Assembly (NCBI GenBank): GCA_037045585.1
Contig: JBAOIR010000065.1
Coordinates: 62,001-126,000, forward strand
Reading direction: 5' to 3'
DNA: 64,000 nt
From: SSF14 sp037045585
GTDB taxonomy: Bacteria > Actinomycetota > Acidimicrobiia > Acidimicrobiales > Microtrichaceae
Both the position numbers and the translations under genes were made by a program. Below, in pieces: positions 42,990 through 53,923 of this stretch; position 1 is the first letter of the stretch; each line of letters opens with the position of its first letter. The notes below the pieces were generated by a model, which worked only from the letters and a program-made list of their open reading frames with translations, did no database searches and had not been told where the DNA came from.

Positions 42990-44999
42990 ATGTCGTTTCG
43001 AGACGCGCTGCCGTACTCCGTCGAACGTTCACGGACCCGTCGTCGCGTCGGTGTCAGCGCCGTCGTGTTCCTGACGGCGGCGCTCGTCGCCGACCTGACC
43101 GGCTCGGTGCCAGCGGCCGCTGCGGCCCCCTCGTCGGTGACCCCGTCGGCCACCACCATCGCTGCGCCCTCGGACTACTTCACCAATCAGTGGAACGACC
43201 CGATGGACTTCAACAACCCCGAGGACATCAGCCTCACGCGGCTGAACTTCAACGAGGGGTCGCAGTCGATGAACGGCGGAAAGCTGCGGGTCGAGGGTGC
43301 CGCGCAGATCATCCTGACCCGCGGCGATCCCGGCGCGTACCCGACGTCGGCGGTGCGCGACCCGCGCGCCCGCACCCTCGACGGCAACGTCTACACCCGG
43401 GTGTCGTTCCGGATGCACTCCGATCGCACCACGGTCGGCGCCGTCGGCTTCCGAACCTGTGACGGGTGCGCGGACGGCTACCGCTACTTCGACATCGTGC
43501 CCGGCTGGCACACGTACGACTTCGACATGGTCGGCACCAACGACCTCGAGGGCTGGCCGGGTGGGACGGCCCGGTTCGCTGGCACGTCCTGGGGTGGTTC
43601 GATCGGCCTCGTGTACCTGGCGATCGCCTTCAACACACCGAGCAAGCCGACCGTGACCATGGAGGACGCCTGGATCTACACGCCGGCCAACCCGATCAGC
43701 GTCACGCTCGCCGGTGGCAGCGGCAACGTCGAGCTGTGGCAGGACACGAACAACAACCCGGGGGATGACGGAGCGTTGTCTCCTGCGGTCAACGAGTCGG
43801 CCAACCGCATCGGTTCCTTCCCCGCCGGGAGCACGTTGTCGCTCTCCTCGGGCCTCTTCCGACCGAACCAGCCCGTGCGCTTCTACACCTCCCAGGGTGG
43901 TTCGAAGTCGGCCGTGTCGGGGGCGGTGACGATGCCCGCCGACTCGTCTCCGAGTCCCGTCGTCATCAGCCCGAGCGAGTTGGGCGGAACCGACTTCGCC
44001 GCGGCCGTCCGGGGTGATGCGTGGGACTTCGACCAGGCGACCGATGTGCTCAAGACCTTCAACACGAACGCGAGCGTGCACGACAGCGCGCTGTTCGGCT
44101 TCGCTGCCGGAGCCAAGAACGACCCGGTCGTCCTGTTCAACCTCGGCCCGAAGCAGATCGACGCGACGCTCTACCACAAGGTCGTCGTCAAGATGAACTA
44201 CGACGGGCCCTGGGGCCTCGAGGATGCGCCCGGCGGCGGTCTCGTCGGCCGGTTCGTGTGGAGCAGCGCGGACGGCAAACACGAGCAGGTGAGCCTCCCC
44301 ATCGTCGTGAAGCCCGGGCCTGCGACCTATGTGATGTCGTTCCGGGCCAACCCTGCGGCGGCCATCCTCGATCCGACTGGCAACTCCGAATGGATCGGGT
44401 GGGGTACCAACGAGACGACGTTCGTCAGCATGCTGCGCTTCGATCCCCACGAGGACCCGGGCGACCGCAGTTGGCAGATCGACGACGTGAAGCTCCTGAA
44501 GGATGAGGCTGTGGCCCCGACCTTCGGCATCCAGTTCCGTGACGACACGTGGGCTCCGGGCACGATCGCGAACGTGTACGCCGACACCAACCGCAGCACC
44601 GCCGATGGCCTCGGTACGCCGATCGCCGGCGGCATCAACGTCGTCGCCGGCACCAACACGTTCACGTGGGATGGCAGCGGGGTCGGTGCCGGCCCGTACT
44701 TCATCCACGTCGTGATGGATCGCGGCGGGCGGGTCATCACCGCCAGCTCGACCGGCCAGGTCGACGTCGGCATGAACGGCGCCGGCGACCCGCCGAACTC
44801 GATCGAGCTGGGTGGGGCCCCATCGGCGGGGCCGACGCAGGCGCAGCTGATCGCGTTCTTCAACTACATCCTGACGATCAAGTTCTTCTGCGGTGTCGCC
44901 CGGGCTCGCAACATCATCGCTGCCGGCGCGGCGCCGGTGTGCAACCAGCTGCTCGGCCCGTGGGTCCGCCCCAAGGCGAAGGCGAAGCGCCGCCGTTGA
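42990..44999 (+). CDS. Large secreted protein with two duplicated jelly-roll-like modules
   Basis: The protein has 669 residues. A long basic N-region and hydrophobic core (GVSAVVFLTAALVADLTG) form the signal peptide, cleaved near AAAA. Two modules follow (about 60-310 and 340-590), each with a D-F-x-x-x-x-D opening, a strand N-V-Y-T-R-V-S-F-R-M / L-Y-H-K-V-V-V-K-M, and a closing part with V-E-L-W-Q-D-T-N-N-N-P-G-D-D-G / N-V-Y-A-D-T-N-R-S-T-A-D-G, so it arose by internal duplication. These look like beta-sandwich carbohydrate-binding or adhesion modules. The C-terminal 60 residues include a hydrophobic patch and a Lys/Arg tail. No catalytic motif seen. Confidence 0.7.
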   Translation: MSFRDALPYSVERSRTRRRVGVSAVVFLTAALVADLTGSVPAAAAAPSSVTPSATTIAAPSDYFTNQWNDPMDFNNPEDISLTRLNFNEGSQSMNGGKLRVEGAAQIILTRGDPGAYPTSAVRDPRARTLDGNVYTRVSFRMHSDRTTVGAVGFRTCDGCADGYRYFDIVPGWHTYDFDMVGTNDLEGWPGGTARFAGTSWGGSIGLVYLAIAFNTPSKPTVTMEDAWIYTPANPISVTLAGGSGNVELWQDTNNNPGDDGALSPAVNESANRIGSFPAGSTLSLSSGLFRPNQPVRFYTSQGGSKSAVSGAVTMPADSSPSPVVISPSELGGTDFAAAVRGDAWDFDQATDVLKTFNTNASVHDSALFGFAAGAKNDPVVLFNLGPKQIDATLYHKVVVKMNYDGPWGLEDAPGGGLVGRFVWSSADGKHEQVSLPIVVKPGPATYVMSFRANPAAAILDPTGNSEWIGWGTNETTFVSMLRFDPHEDPGDRSWQIDDVKLLKDEAVAPTFGIQFRDDTWAPGTIANVYADTNRSTADGLGTPIAGGINVVAGTNTFTWDGSGVGAGPYFIHVVMDRGGRVITASSTGQVDVGMNGAGDPPNSIELGGAPSAGPTQAQLIAFFNYILTIKFFCGVARARNIIAAGAAPVCNQLLGPWVRPKAKAKRRR

Positions 45000-45008
45000 C
45001 GGGATCGG

Positions 45009-45040
45009 GGGTCGGCGGGGCATCGACGCCCCGCTGACCC
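45009..45040. terminator. Hairpin between convergent genes
   Basis: GGGTCGGCGGGGC (45009-45021) pairs with GCCCCGCTGACCC (45028-45040), with one G-U wobble, around ATCGAC. It lies between the secreted protein gene and pepA. Confidence 0.65.
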
Positions 45041-45050
45041 TCCGATCGCG

Positions 45051-46552
<1,502 letters not shown>

Positions 46553-46556
<4 letters not shown>

Positions 46557-47140
46557 GGGGACTCCTGGGGGACGTTCTCGTTGGTGGTGACGGAGCGGAC
46601 GGTGAGCGACGTGCCCTCGACCCAACGGGCGAGCGTCCACAGCAGGTCGGAGAGGCGGTTGAGGTAGGTCGTGGCGAGCGAGCCGGTGTCACCGATGGCC
46701 ACGGCGCTCCGTTCGGAGCGACGGGCGACGGTGCGGGCGACGTCGATCGTGGCCGCGACCACGTTGCCGCCGGGCACCACGAACTCGGTCGGGGGCGTGA
46801 ACCAGGTGCTGACCTCGTCGATGAGCGTTTCGAGCCGCTCGACCATGGCGGTCGTGACCTTGGTGCTGCCTTCGGTCAGCTTGTTCCGGTTGTCGGCGCC
46901 GGTGGCGAGATCGGCCATCACGACCCACAGGTCGCGCTGCAGGGAGATGACGATCTCGTCGAGGCGCTGGTCGTCGTGGGGGTGGGAGCGGGCCAGGCCC
47001 ATGATCGATTGGAGCTCGTCGACGTCGCCGTAGGCGGCGGGACGCACGGAGTCCTTCGACACCCGTCCCCCGAAGTACAGGCCGGTCGTGCCGTCGTCGC
47101 CCTTCCGCGTGTAGATGGGTTGGTGCTTTCGCTCACTCAC
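46553..47140 (-). CDS. Cob(I)alamin adenosyltransferase, PduO/MMAB type
   Basis: The protein has 195 residues. The ATP-binding N-terminus is YTRKGDDGTTGLYFGGRVSK; YGDVDELQSIMGLAR follows, and later FVVPGGNVVAATIDVARTVARRSERS and LNRLSDLLWTLARW, all family blocks. It transfers the adenosyl group of ATP to cob(I)alamin, giving adenosylcobalamin for enzymes such as methylmalonyl-CoA mutase (none here). MetH in this window uses methylcobalamin instead. GTG start (complement 47138-47140). It shares an operon with pepA. Confidence 0.9.
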
Positions 47141-47160
47141 GTCAGTGGCTCCGATGGGCC

Positions 47161-47210
47161 GTCGGCCTCGCCGACAACGATCCGTCCTGATTGGAGCGCC
47201 TACGGCGCTC
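47161..47210. other. Two small hairpins in the divergent intergenic region
   Basis: GTCGGC-CTC-GCCGAC (47161-47175) and GAGCGCC-TAC-GGCGCTC (47194-47210) are perfect stems with 3-nt loops between the divergent PduO-type and rhodanese-ThiF genes. They may be operator palindromes or leader structures. Confidence 0.35.
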
Positions 47211-47268
47211 GTTCGACCCTATCGGTGACGTCGACAGGCCGTGCGGAATGCATCCACTTTCCAGAATG

Positions 47269-47291
47269 TTGACCAATTCAGTAGGGTTTTC
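47269..47291 (+). promoter_or_regulatory. Promoter/operator-like AT-rich site before the rhodanese-ThiF gene
   Basis: TTGACC, then 7 nt, then GTAGGGTTTTC lies 30-52 nt upstream of ATG 47321, in the most AT-rich stretch of the region. It has the look of promoter elements (TAGGGT as -10) combined with a T-T-G-A-C-n(8)-G-T-A-G-G-G site like those reported for Rrf2-type sulfur or cysteine regulators. The regulator assignment is a guess. Confidence 0.35.
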
Positions 47292-47320
47292 ATCAGGTCC
47301 AGAGATAGCGAGAGTTCGTC

Positions 47321-48499
47321 ATGCCGTCATTCCGCGAGTTGCTCACCGCCACCAAGTCCGAGATCGCCGAGGTCACCACGGCCGAGGCCGAGGAGCTGCG
47401 TGCCGACGGCGCGATCGTGCTCGACGTGCGAGAGGCCGACGAGTTCGAGCAGGGCGCCATTCCCGGGGCGGTCTTCATCCCCCGCGGCCACCTCGAGGGC
47501 CAGATCGAGAACCGCATCGCCGACAAGGACGCCAAGATCGTCGTCCACTGCGCCGGCGGGGTCCGTTCCGCCTTCGCTGCGAAGACGCTGAACGAGCTCG
47601 GCTACACCGACGTCGTGTCGATGGCCGGCGGCTTCAACAAGTGGAAGGACGAGGGCCGCGACTGGCGGACGCCGCAGGTGCTCACGCCCGAGCAGCGCAA
47701 CCGCTACCAGCGCCATCTCCTCGTTCCCGAGGTGGGCGAGGAAGGTCAGCAGAAGCTCCTCGACGCCAAGGTCCTGCTGCTCGGGGCCGGCGGGCTCGGT
47801 TCGCCCGCAGCGCTCTACCTGGCGGCGGCCGGTGTCGGCACGATCGGCATCATCGACATGGACGTGGTCGACGCCTCCAACCTGCAGCGTCAGATCCTCC
47901 ACAACCTCGACCGCATCGGCGACCGCAAGGTCGACTCGGCCAAGAAGACGCTCACGCTCCTCAACCCCGACGTCGACGTCATCACCTACGACCGTCGTCT
48001 CGATGCCAGCAACATCGAGGAGATCATCACCGGCTACGACCTCATCGTCGACGGCGCCGACAACTTCCCGGTGCGGTACATGCTCAACGATGCGTCGGTG
48101 AAGCTCGGCATCCCCGTGGTGCACGGGTCGATCTTCCGCTTCGAGGGCCAGGTCACGGTGTTCGATCCGAAGAATGGCCCCACCTACCGCGACATGCTTC
48201 CCGAACCGCCGCCCGCCGAGATGGCGCCGAGCTGCGCCGAGGCCGGCGTGTTGGGTGCGTTGCCGGGCATCATCGGCACCATCCAGGCCGTCGAGGCGAT
48301 CAAGCTGATCCTCGGCGCCGGCGCGCCGCTCATCGGGCGCTACCTGACGTTCGACGCGCTCGACATGGAGTTCCGCGAGTACAAGATCCGCAAGGACCCG
48401 AACAACCAGGTCACCTGGGAGAACCGGGACCAGATCCAGGTCGTGGAGCTCGAGGGCCTCTGCCAGCCGGCGCCACTGCAGGCGCCGGCGAACGCGTAG
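47321..48499 (+). CDS. Rhodanese-ThiF/MoeB adenylyltransferase with N-terminal rhodanese domain
   Basis: The protein has 392 residues. An N-terminal rhodanese domain (about 15-112) has the active loop VVHCAGGVRSAF with catalytic Cys. A ThiF/MoeB domain (about 125-370) has VLLLGAGGLGSPAALYLAAAG, NLQRQILH, DGADNFPVRYMLND and PSCAEAGVLGALPG. It would adenylate the C-terminal Gly of a ubiquitin-like sulfur carrier (CysO, MoaD or ThiS type) and pass on a persulfide sulfur. MoeZ proteins have the order MoeB then rhodanese; here it is reversed. No sulfur carrier or cysM gene is adjacent. Confidence 0.85.
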   Translation: MPSFRELLTATKSEIAEVTTAEAEELRADGAIVLDVREADEFEQGAIPGAVFIPRGHLEGQIENRIADKDAKIVVHCAGGVRSAFAAKTLNELGYTDVVSMAGGFNKWKDEGRDWRTPQVLTPEQRNRYQRHLLVPEVGEEGQQKLLDAKVLLLGAGGLGSPAALYLAAAGVGTIGIIDMDVVDASNLQRQILHNLDRIGDRKVDSAKKTLTLLNPDVDVITYDRRLDASNIEEIITGYDLIVDGADNFPVRYMLNDASVKLGIPVVHGSIFRFEGQVTVFDPKNGPTYRDMLPEPPPAEMAPSCAEAGVLGALPGIIGTIQAVEAIKLILGAGAPLIGRYLTFDALDMEFREYKIRKDPNNQVTWENRDQIQVVELEGLCQPAPLQAPANA

Positions 48500-48514
48500 C
48501 AAGATCCGAATGCC

Positions 48515-48548
48515 TCGCGAGGTGCACGCCTGTGCGTGCACCTCGCGA
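48515..48548 (+). terminator. Strong hairpin downstream of the rhodanese-ThiF gene
   Basis: TCGCGAGGTGCACGC (48515-48529) pairs perfectly over 15 bp with GCGTGCACCTCGCGA (48534-48548), loop CTGT. No U tract. Confidence 0.7.
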
Positions 48549-48592
48549 CGCATGTCGGTCGCGACGGAGCGCGACTGACAGAATCGCTGCCG

Positions 48593-51518
48593 ATGAATTC
48601 GGCGATGCGGCAGGTCCGTCCCCGGCACCTGGTGGTGTGCGTCCTTCTGGCGCTGCCGTTGGCGGTGTTCTTCGCTCCGACCCTGATTGCCGGGAACGCT
48701 CCCGGGGCGTTCGACCTCAGCTACCAGAGCTCGCCGTGGCGTGACGAGGTGACCCGGCCGCTCGATGCGCAGTCGCCCGTCCAGATCGACCAGGCCGAGC
48801 AGCTGCCCTGGGTCGACGGCATGTGGGAATCGCTCCGGGAGGGGCGGATCCCGATGTGGACCCCGGCGGTCGGTGGCGGCACCTCACTGGGCACGAACCC
48901 GGTGTTCACCACCTACTCGGTGTTCACGATCGTCGGTCAGCTCGTCGGCAGCGTCACGAGCCTCGCCATCGGCCTCGCCGTGCGCATCCTGTTGGCCACG
49001 GCCGTCGCCGAGCTGTTCGGCTACCTGTTCCTGCGCCGTATGAAGTTGAGCGTGGGTGCGAGCGTCTTCGGCACGGTCGCGTACGTGTTCAGTGGGGCGG
49101 CGGTCGCGTTCGAGACGCGGCAACGCCATCCCGTTGCTCCTCCCTGTTGTGCTGTGGTGCACCGATCGTCTCGCCGAGCGGGTCACGCCCGGCAGGATCG
49201 TGGCGCTGGCGGGGACGGTGCTGGCGCTGTGGCTCGAGGGCTTCCCCGCGATGCTCGTTCATGCGCTCGTGGTCGCGGCGCTGTGGTGGGTGGTCCGGGT
49301 GGCGATCGACAACGGGCTCGTGTTCTGGCGGCGGCCGGCACTCGGGCAGTGGGTTCGTCAGGCTGCGGCGTTCGGCGGATCGGTCGGGCTCGGGTTTCTC
49401 TTGAGCGCCGTCAGCGCGGTGCCGTTCGCCCTCCAGCTCGGGTACAACGACGTGTTCGCGGCTCGTTCCGACGAGGCGACCCCGCTCGGTCGCATCAGTG
49501 CCTGGTGGCTCCTCGACGAGCGGGCGCTCGGTGTGCCCGACCGGGGCCCGTGGTACATCGGGCTCAATCCATTCGAGGGGGTGTCGGCCGTCGGCACGTT
49601 GGTGATGGTCGTGGCCCTCGCCGGGGTGCTCGTCAGCGCGTTCGGACGTCGGGGCGCCGATCGTCGACAACGCGACTCGGTTCGGAACACGTGGGCTGTG
49701 CTGGTCGCCGTGCTCGCGATCGCCGTGTTCATGGGTGGGCCGCTGCTCGACGCGCTGTACGCCCTGCCGGGGTTTTCCGGCAATCCGTTCTCGCGCATCC
49801 GGTACGTGATCGCGTTCGGCCTCGCGGTGCTCGCTGCCATCGGCATCGACGAGGTCGAGGGCTGGTGGCGCGAGCGGAGCGGCGAACCGGTGACGCGCCG
49901 ATGGCCCCACGTCGTGGTCGCTCTCGGCTTCGTCGCGTGTCTCGGACTCCCGTTCGTGGCGTCGCTCGGCGAGTACCTCGATGTGCTGCGAGGGGTCCGC
50001 GACCTGGCCGTCACCACATGGCGGAGCGAGCTGATCGTGCTCGGCGTGGGCGTCGCGGTGCTCGGGGTGCTCGTCGTCACGACGCGGCGACTGCCGGAGC
50101 GCTGGACCGTCGGCCGCAGTCTGGCGTTGGGCGGTGTGGCGGCGGCGATCGCGTTCACCCAGGTCGGCCTGCAGATCACCCGCCTCACTCCGCAGGTCGA
50201 CCGCGAGTTCTACTACCCCGAGACCAACGGTTACGACGCGTTACGTGCCGTCGCCGGTCACGACCTCCGGTTCATCGGCAGCGGCATGGGCACGTTCGCT
50301 CCGAACACCGCGATGACGAACGACGTCGTCGATGCGCGCAGCCACTCGTTCCGCGATCCGCAGTGGAAGACGCTGATCCTGTCGGTGTTCCCCGACGCGC
50401 TCGGTCCCGATCCGCTCAAGATCAACGTCGACTTCCACGGCAACGTCGACTGGGATTCGCCGGTCTTCGACGACCTCGCCATCGGCGTCGTCGCGATGTC
50501 GTCGAGCGAGGTGCCGCTGGGCGATCGCCATGACGTCCCCGCGGCGCAGAGCTGGATTCCGGTCCGGGGTGTCTCGGCCGTCGATGCCGACGCGCCGGAC
50601 GGTGGGTACGTCGGCCTCGAATTCCGGCTGCGCACGGCGGGCAACTGCGGGCAGGGCGACGTCGTGGTGACCGCAACTCCCGATGGCGGTCCGGCGGCGG
50701 TGTCCCGCCGTCCGTTGGGCGACGCCCGTGCCGCCGGTGTCGCCAATGCACCGTTGCCGTTCGCCCTGCCGATGGACGACGCAGTTCGTTCCGAGATGTC
50801 GGTCCGTCTCGACGGCGCTCCGGCGGACTGCGTGCTCGAGGTCGGGGCCACCGACGCCTCGGAGACGGTGCCGGCTGTGGCGCCGATCACCCGTCCCGTC
50901 GACGCCCCCTGGGAGATGGCCTCGGCCGATGGCGGATGGCTCTACACCCGCTCCTCCGCACACCCGCTCGTCCGCACGGTCGCCGACTGGACCCCGCTCG
51001 CCGATCGGTCCGACGCTCTCGAGGCCGCCGTCGATCCGTCACGTACGTCTGCGCCACGCCGATGCCGGTCGCGACCGTGACCGACGTTCCCGACGAGGCG
51101 ACCGCCGGCACTGTCGAATCCTGGTCCGCCGACGACCACGGCATCTCCGCCGAGGTGTCCTCGGACGGTCCGACGCTCTTGGCAACGTCCTTCAACCAGG
51201 CGCCGGGCTGGAACGTGACCGTCGACGGCGAAGCGGCGAAGATTGTCGAACCCAGACGGTGCGTTCCTCGGTGTGCAACTCCCGGCGGGGCGCCACGAGG
51301 TCCGCTTCGAGTACTCGCCGCCTGGCCTGAAGGCCGGCGCCGCGCTGACGCTGTTCGGCCTGGTCGCCTGCACCGTGGTGCTGTTGTGGCCCCGTTGGTG
51401 GCCGGTCGTGTCGCCGCGGCTCAGGCGGCGGGATCGGACCCGGCGTCGGGGAGGCGCTGAGCCCGGGGACGAGGCCGCGGGATCGACAGGAACGCCAGCT
51501 GCCGCTGCTCCCGACTGA
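48593..51518 (+). pseudogene. YfhO-family polytopic membrane protein, three frameshifts
   Basis: ATG 48593 opens a multi-helix membrane protein. Conserved text is split among frames with breaks near 49120, 51036 and 51248. Joined, it gives about 975 residues: an N-terminal loop with WRDEVTRPLDAQSPVQIDQ, about a dozen helices, a large soluble domain, and the C-terminal YfhO block SFNQAPGWNVTVDGEAAKIV then PDGAFLGVQLPAGRHEVRFE. YfhO proteins are implicated in adding sugars to wall or lipid-linked polymers. Its 3' end overlaps the convergent GT2 gene by 98 bp. CAGAAT lies 8 nt before the start. Confidence 0.75.
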
Positions 51519-52541
51519 CCTGTTCGACGGCGTTGATCACGAGCCCGGCCGTGGCGAGCACGAGGGCGATCACCTGAAGACTGGCCGCGAGGAACGCCGT
51601 CGGAAAGCGGTCGACGCGGTTGGTCTCGATGTACTCGGAGATGATCGGGATGCCGAGCACCCAGGCGGCGACCGTGGTGAGGAAGGCGAACGCGCCGAAG
51701 AAGCGGACCGGCGCCGTGCTCTTGTAGAGCCGGATCGCCGACACGAAGATGCGCCAGCCGTCCTTGTAGGTGGACAGCTTGCTGGTCGAGCCCTCGGGCC
51801 GGGCCTTGTAGACGGTCGGTACCTCGTCGGTCTCGACGTGGAGCTCCGCGGCGTGGACGATGAGCTCGGTCTCGATGTCGAACCCCGATGTCGTCGCCGG
51901 GAACGACTTCACGAACCGGCGGGTCATGACGCGGTAGCCGCTGAACACGTCCTCGAACGTGGTCTGGAACAGCACGTTGTAGAGCTTCGTGAAGGCCACG
52001 TTGCCGAGGACGTGGCCCGAGCGGTACTCCTCGCCGGCCTCCTGCTCGGTGACGCGCTGGCCGACGATCATGTCGCGATTGCCGTCGATGAGACGGTCGA
52101 CCAGCTCGGAGGCGATGTCCGCCTGGTACGTCGCGTCGCCGTCGACCATGACGTACACGTCGGCGTCGACGTCGGCGAACATCCGCCGCACCACGTTGCC
52201 CTTGCCCCGGGGTGTCACGAAGTGGACGGTCGCGCCGTGGGCCCGGGCGATGCCCGACGTGTCGTCGGTCGAGTTGTTGTCGAAGACGTGGATCTCGGCG
52301 TCGGGGAGCGATGCGGCGAACCCTTCGATCACGTCGGCGATCGCTGCGGCCTCGTTGTAACAGGGGATGACGACGGCAACGAGGGGGCCGCCGGCGCGAC
52401 GATCGGCGTCGCCACGGCGCCGGGCCGGCGCGGTCGGAAGTGTGGGCTCGGGTCGGGTGACGAATCGATCACGATCGGCGGGCGGTCCTCGGAAGTGGCG
52501 GCGGCGGCCGGTTGGGTGGAAGTGGCGTCGGGTCGATTCAT
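51421..52541 (-). pseudogene. GT2 glycosyltransferase with C-terminal membrane helices, frameshifted in a G5 run
   Basis: The body (from 52332 down) encodes IHVFDNNSTDDTSGIARAHG, YVMVDGDATYQADI (the D-x-D metal site), DVFSGYRVMTRRFVKSFP and two C-terminal helices near FFGAFAFLTTVAAWVLG and SLQVIALVLATAGLVIN. The missing front part, VAVVIPCYNEAAAIADVIEG, is present just upstream and joins a 50-residue Pro-rich N-terminus starting at ATG 52541 if one base is added to the G5 run at 52383-52387. Restored length is about 373 residues. It resembles polyprenol-phosphate sugar transferases (DPM type), which feed membrane GT-C or YfhO-type enzymes such as the neighbour. Confidence 0.8.
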
Positions 52542-52649
52542 GGCGTAGCGCTGGGCGAGCGAGCCCCCGTTGGAGCGACGATCACCGGATCATCGAAGTT
52601 AGCAGCCGCGCTCTGGCGCTCCGATGTTGAGGACGTTGTGGCGGAGTTG

Positions 52650-53529
52650 TCAGCGGGTGCCGTCTCGGCGGTGGCGGGCGGTGTGGCAGCGGGAGCAGCG
52701 GAGTTCGGTTTCCTCGACGAGCGTGCGTTTGGAGTGGTTGAAGTCGGGAACGTGGTCGTGTTCGAGGAAGTCGGTGCTGCCGCAGTCGACGCAGCGTTGG
52801 TCGCGTTCTTTGACCACGAGTTTCTGTCGTTTGGTGTGGTGGCGGTGCCGGCCCGAGACGTTGATGGGGTGGCTCTCGGCGTCGTGGATCATCGCCCGGA
52901 GTGTCGAGGTGTCGGCGATTCGCTCGACGATCGAGCCGCCGATGGGGGTGCCGTCGTCGAGGGTGCAGCCGTCGGCGCGGACGTGGAGGATGACCTCGGT
53001 GACCACGTTGGTGCCGCCGGCGCTGATGATGTCGATGAGGGCGTCGACCCGCTGCTGGGCCAGTGACGCCCACCGTGGGTGGGATTCGCGCGACGCGGTT
53101 GCGTCGTCGCCACGCTCGGTGGGATCGACCACGTCGGTGGGATCTGCTGGTTCTCGGCCGTCGCTGCGCATGACGTGTTCGTCGACGGCGGCGGTGAGGA
53201 CGGCGGCTTCGAGCAGGCGTCAGCCGCATTGTGAACGAGAGTCCGCGGTTGGTGAAGGCATTGGTGGTCATGGGGAGGTGGGCGAGTGCTCGTCCGATGC
53301 GGAGCCATTCGCGGGCGGTGCCGATCTCGATGTCGAGGGTTGCGGCGATCCAGTGGGCGCAGGTGGGGGAGCCGTCGAGCGCCCATTCGCCGGAGTCGTC
53401 GAGTTCGACGCTGAGCGCGATGAGTTGTGTGATCGACGATGACCAGCGCCGACCGTATCGGGTGAACTCGCTGCGGACGCTCGGGCGGGTTCCAGTTGGG
53501 ATCGTGGTGGCCTCGTTGACGCGTGCCAT
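52650..53529 (-). pseudogene. DUF222-type HNH endonuclease, frameshifted near 53217
   Basis: The N-terminal part starts at MARVNEATTIPTGTRPSVRS (GGAG 8 nt upstream of ATG 53529) and includes CAHWIAATLDIEIGTAREWL, the DUF222 signature. After a frame change near 53217 it continues as LLEAAVLTAAVDEHVMRSDG and ends with the HNH block: RCVDCGSTDFLEHDHVPDFN and LRCSRCHTARHRRDG, with two C-x-x-C zinc pairs. About 293 residues restored. Such 13E12-like genes are multi-copy in Actinobacteria and their role is not settled. It interrupts the glycan locus. Confidence 0.75.
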
Positions 53530-53923
53530 GTCGCTCACTCCGTTTCCCGGGCGGTGTGCCGGGGCTTGTGCTTGTGGGAGGAGGGAGGTTCACGGTGCTG
53601 GTCGAGCTCCGCTCGACTGAGTCTAGGAACGACCCCTGACAGTGAACGAGAGCGCCGGACCCGCACGGAACGTGAGATCTACACGACCGCGTCGCGTGAA
53701 TCCCACCCAGCGTGAGACGCTGCAGCGCGGCGTTGTGGCGGACCTGTTCTCCAGGTTGTGCACGCTGTCCAGGCCGGCCCATTCGGAGATTCGACTGGAG
53801 CGCCGCGCTCGCGAACGACTCGCTGCGCAGTAGGCCGTTCGGCCTACCTCGGGCGAGGGTTGCCGAGGACTCGGAAGGCTCCGCACCTACAGTGTCGCGG
53901 CCTCGTCACAAGGATCGTTCCCC
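53530..53923. other. Intergenic region between HNH and amidase genes
   Basis: I see no convincing gene here. It holds a GTCGAG-CTCCG-CTCGAC hairpin (53601-53617), a perfect GTAGGCCG-TT-CGGCCTAC palindrome (53830-53847), a possible minus-strand -10 (TAGACT) near 53620-53625 and a possible plus-strand -10 (TACAGT) near 53888. Open frames across it have no family features. Confidence 0.5.

Noticed and set aside
43029..45023. 664-codon minus-strand frame opposite the secreted protein at 42990
   Set aside because: Antisense shadow; no signal, domain or ribosome site, while the plus strand has a signal peptide and duplicated modules.
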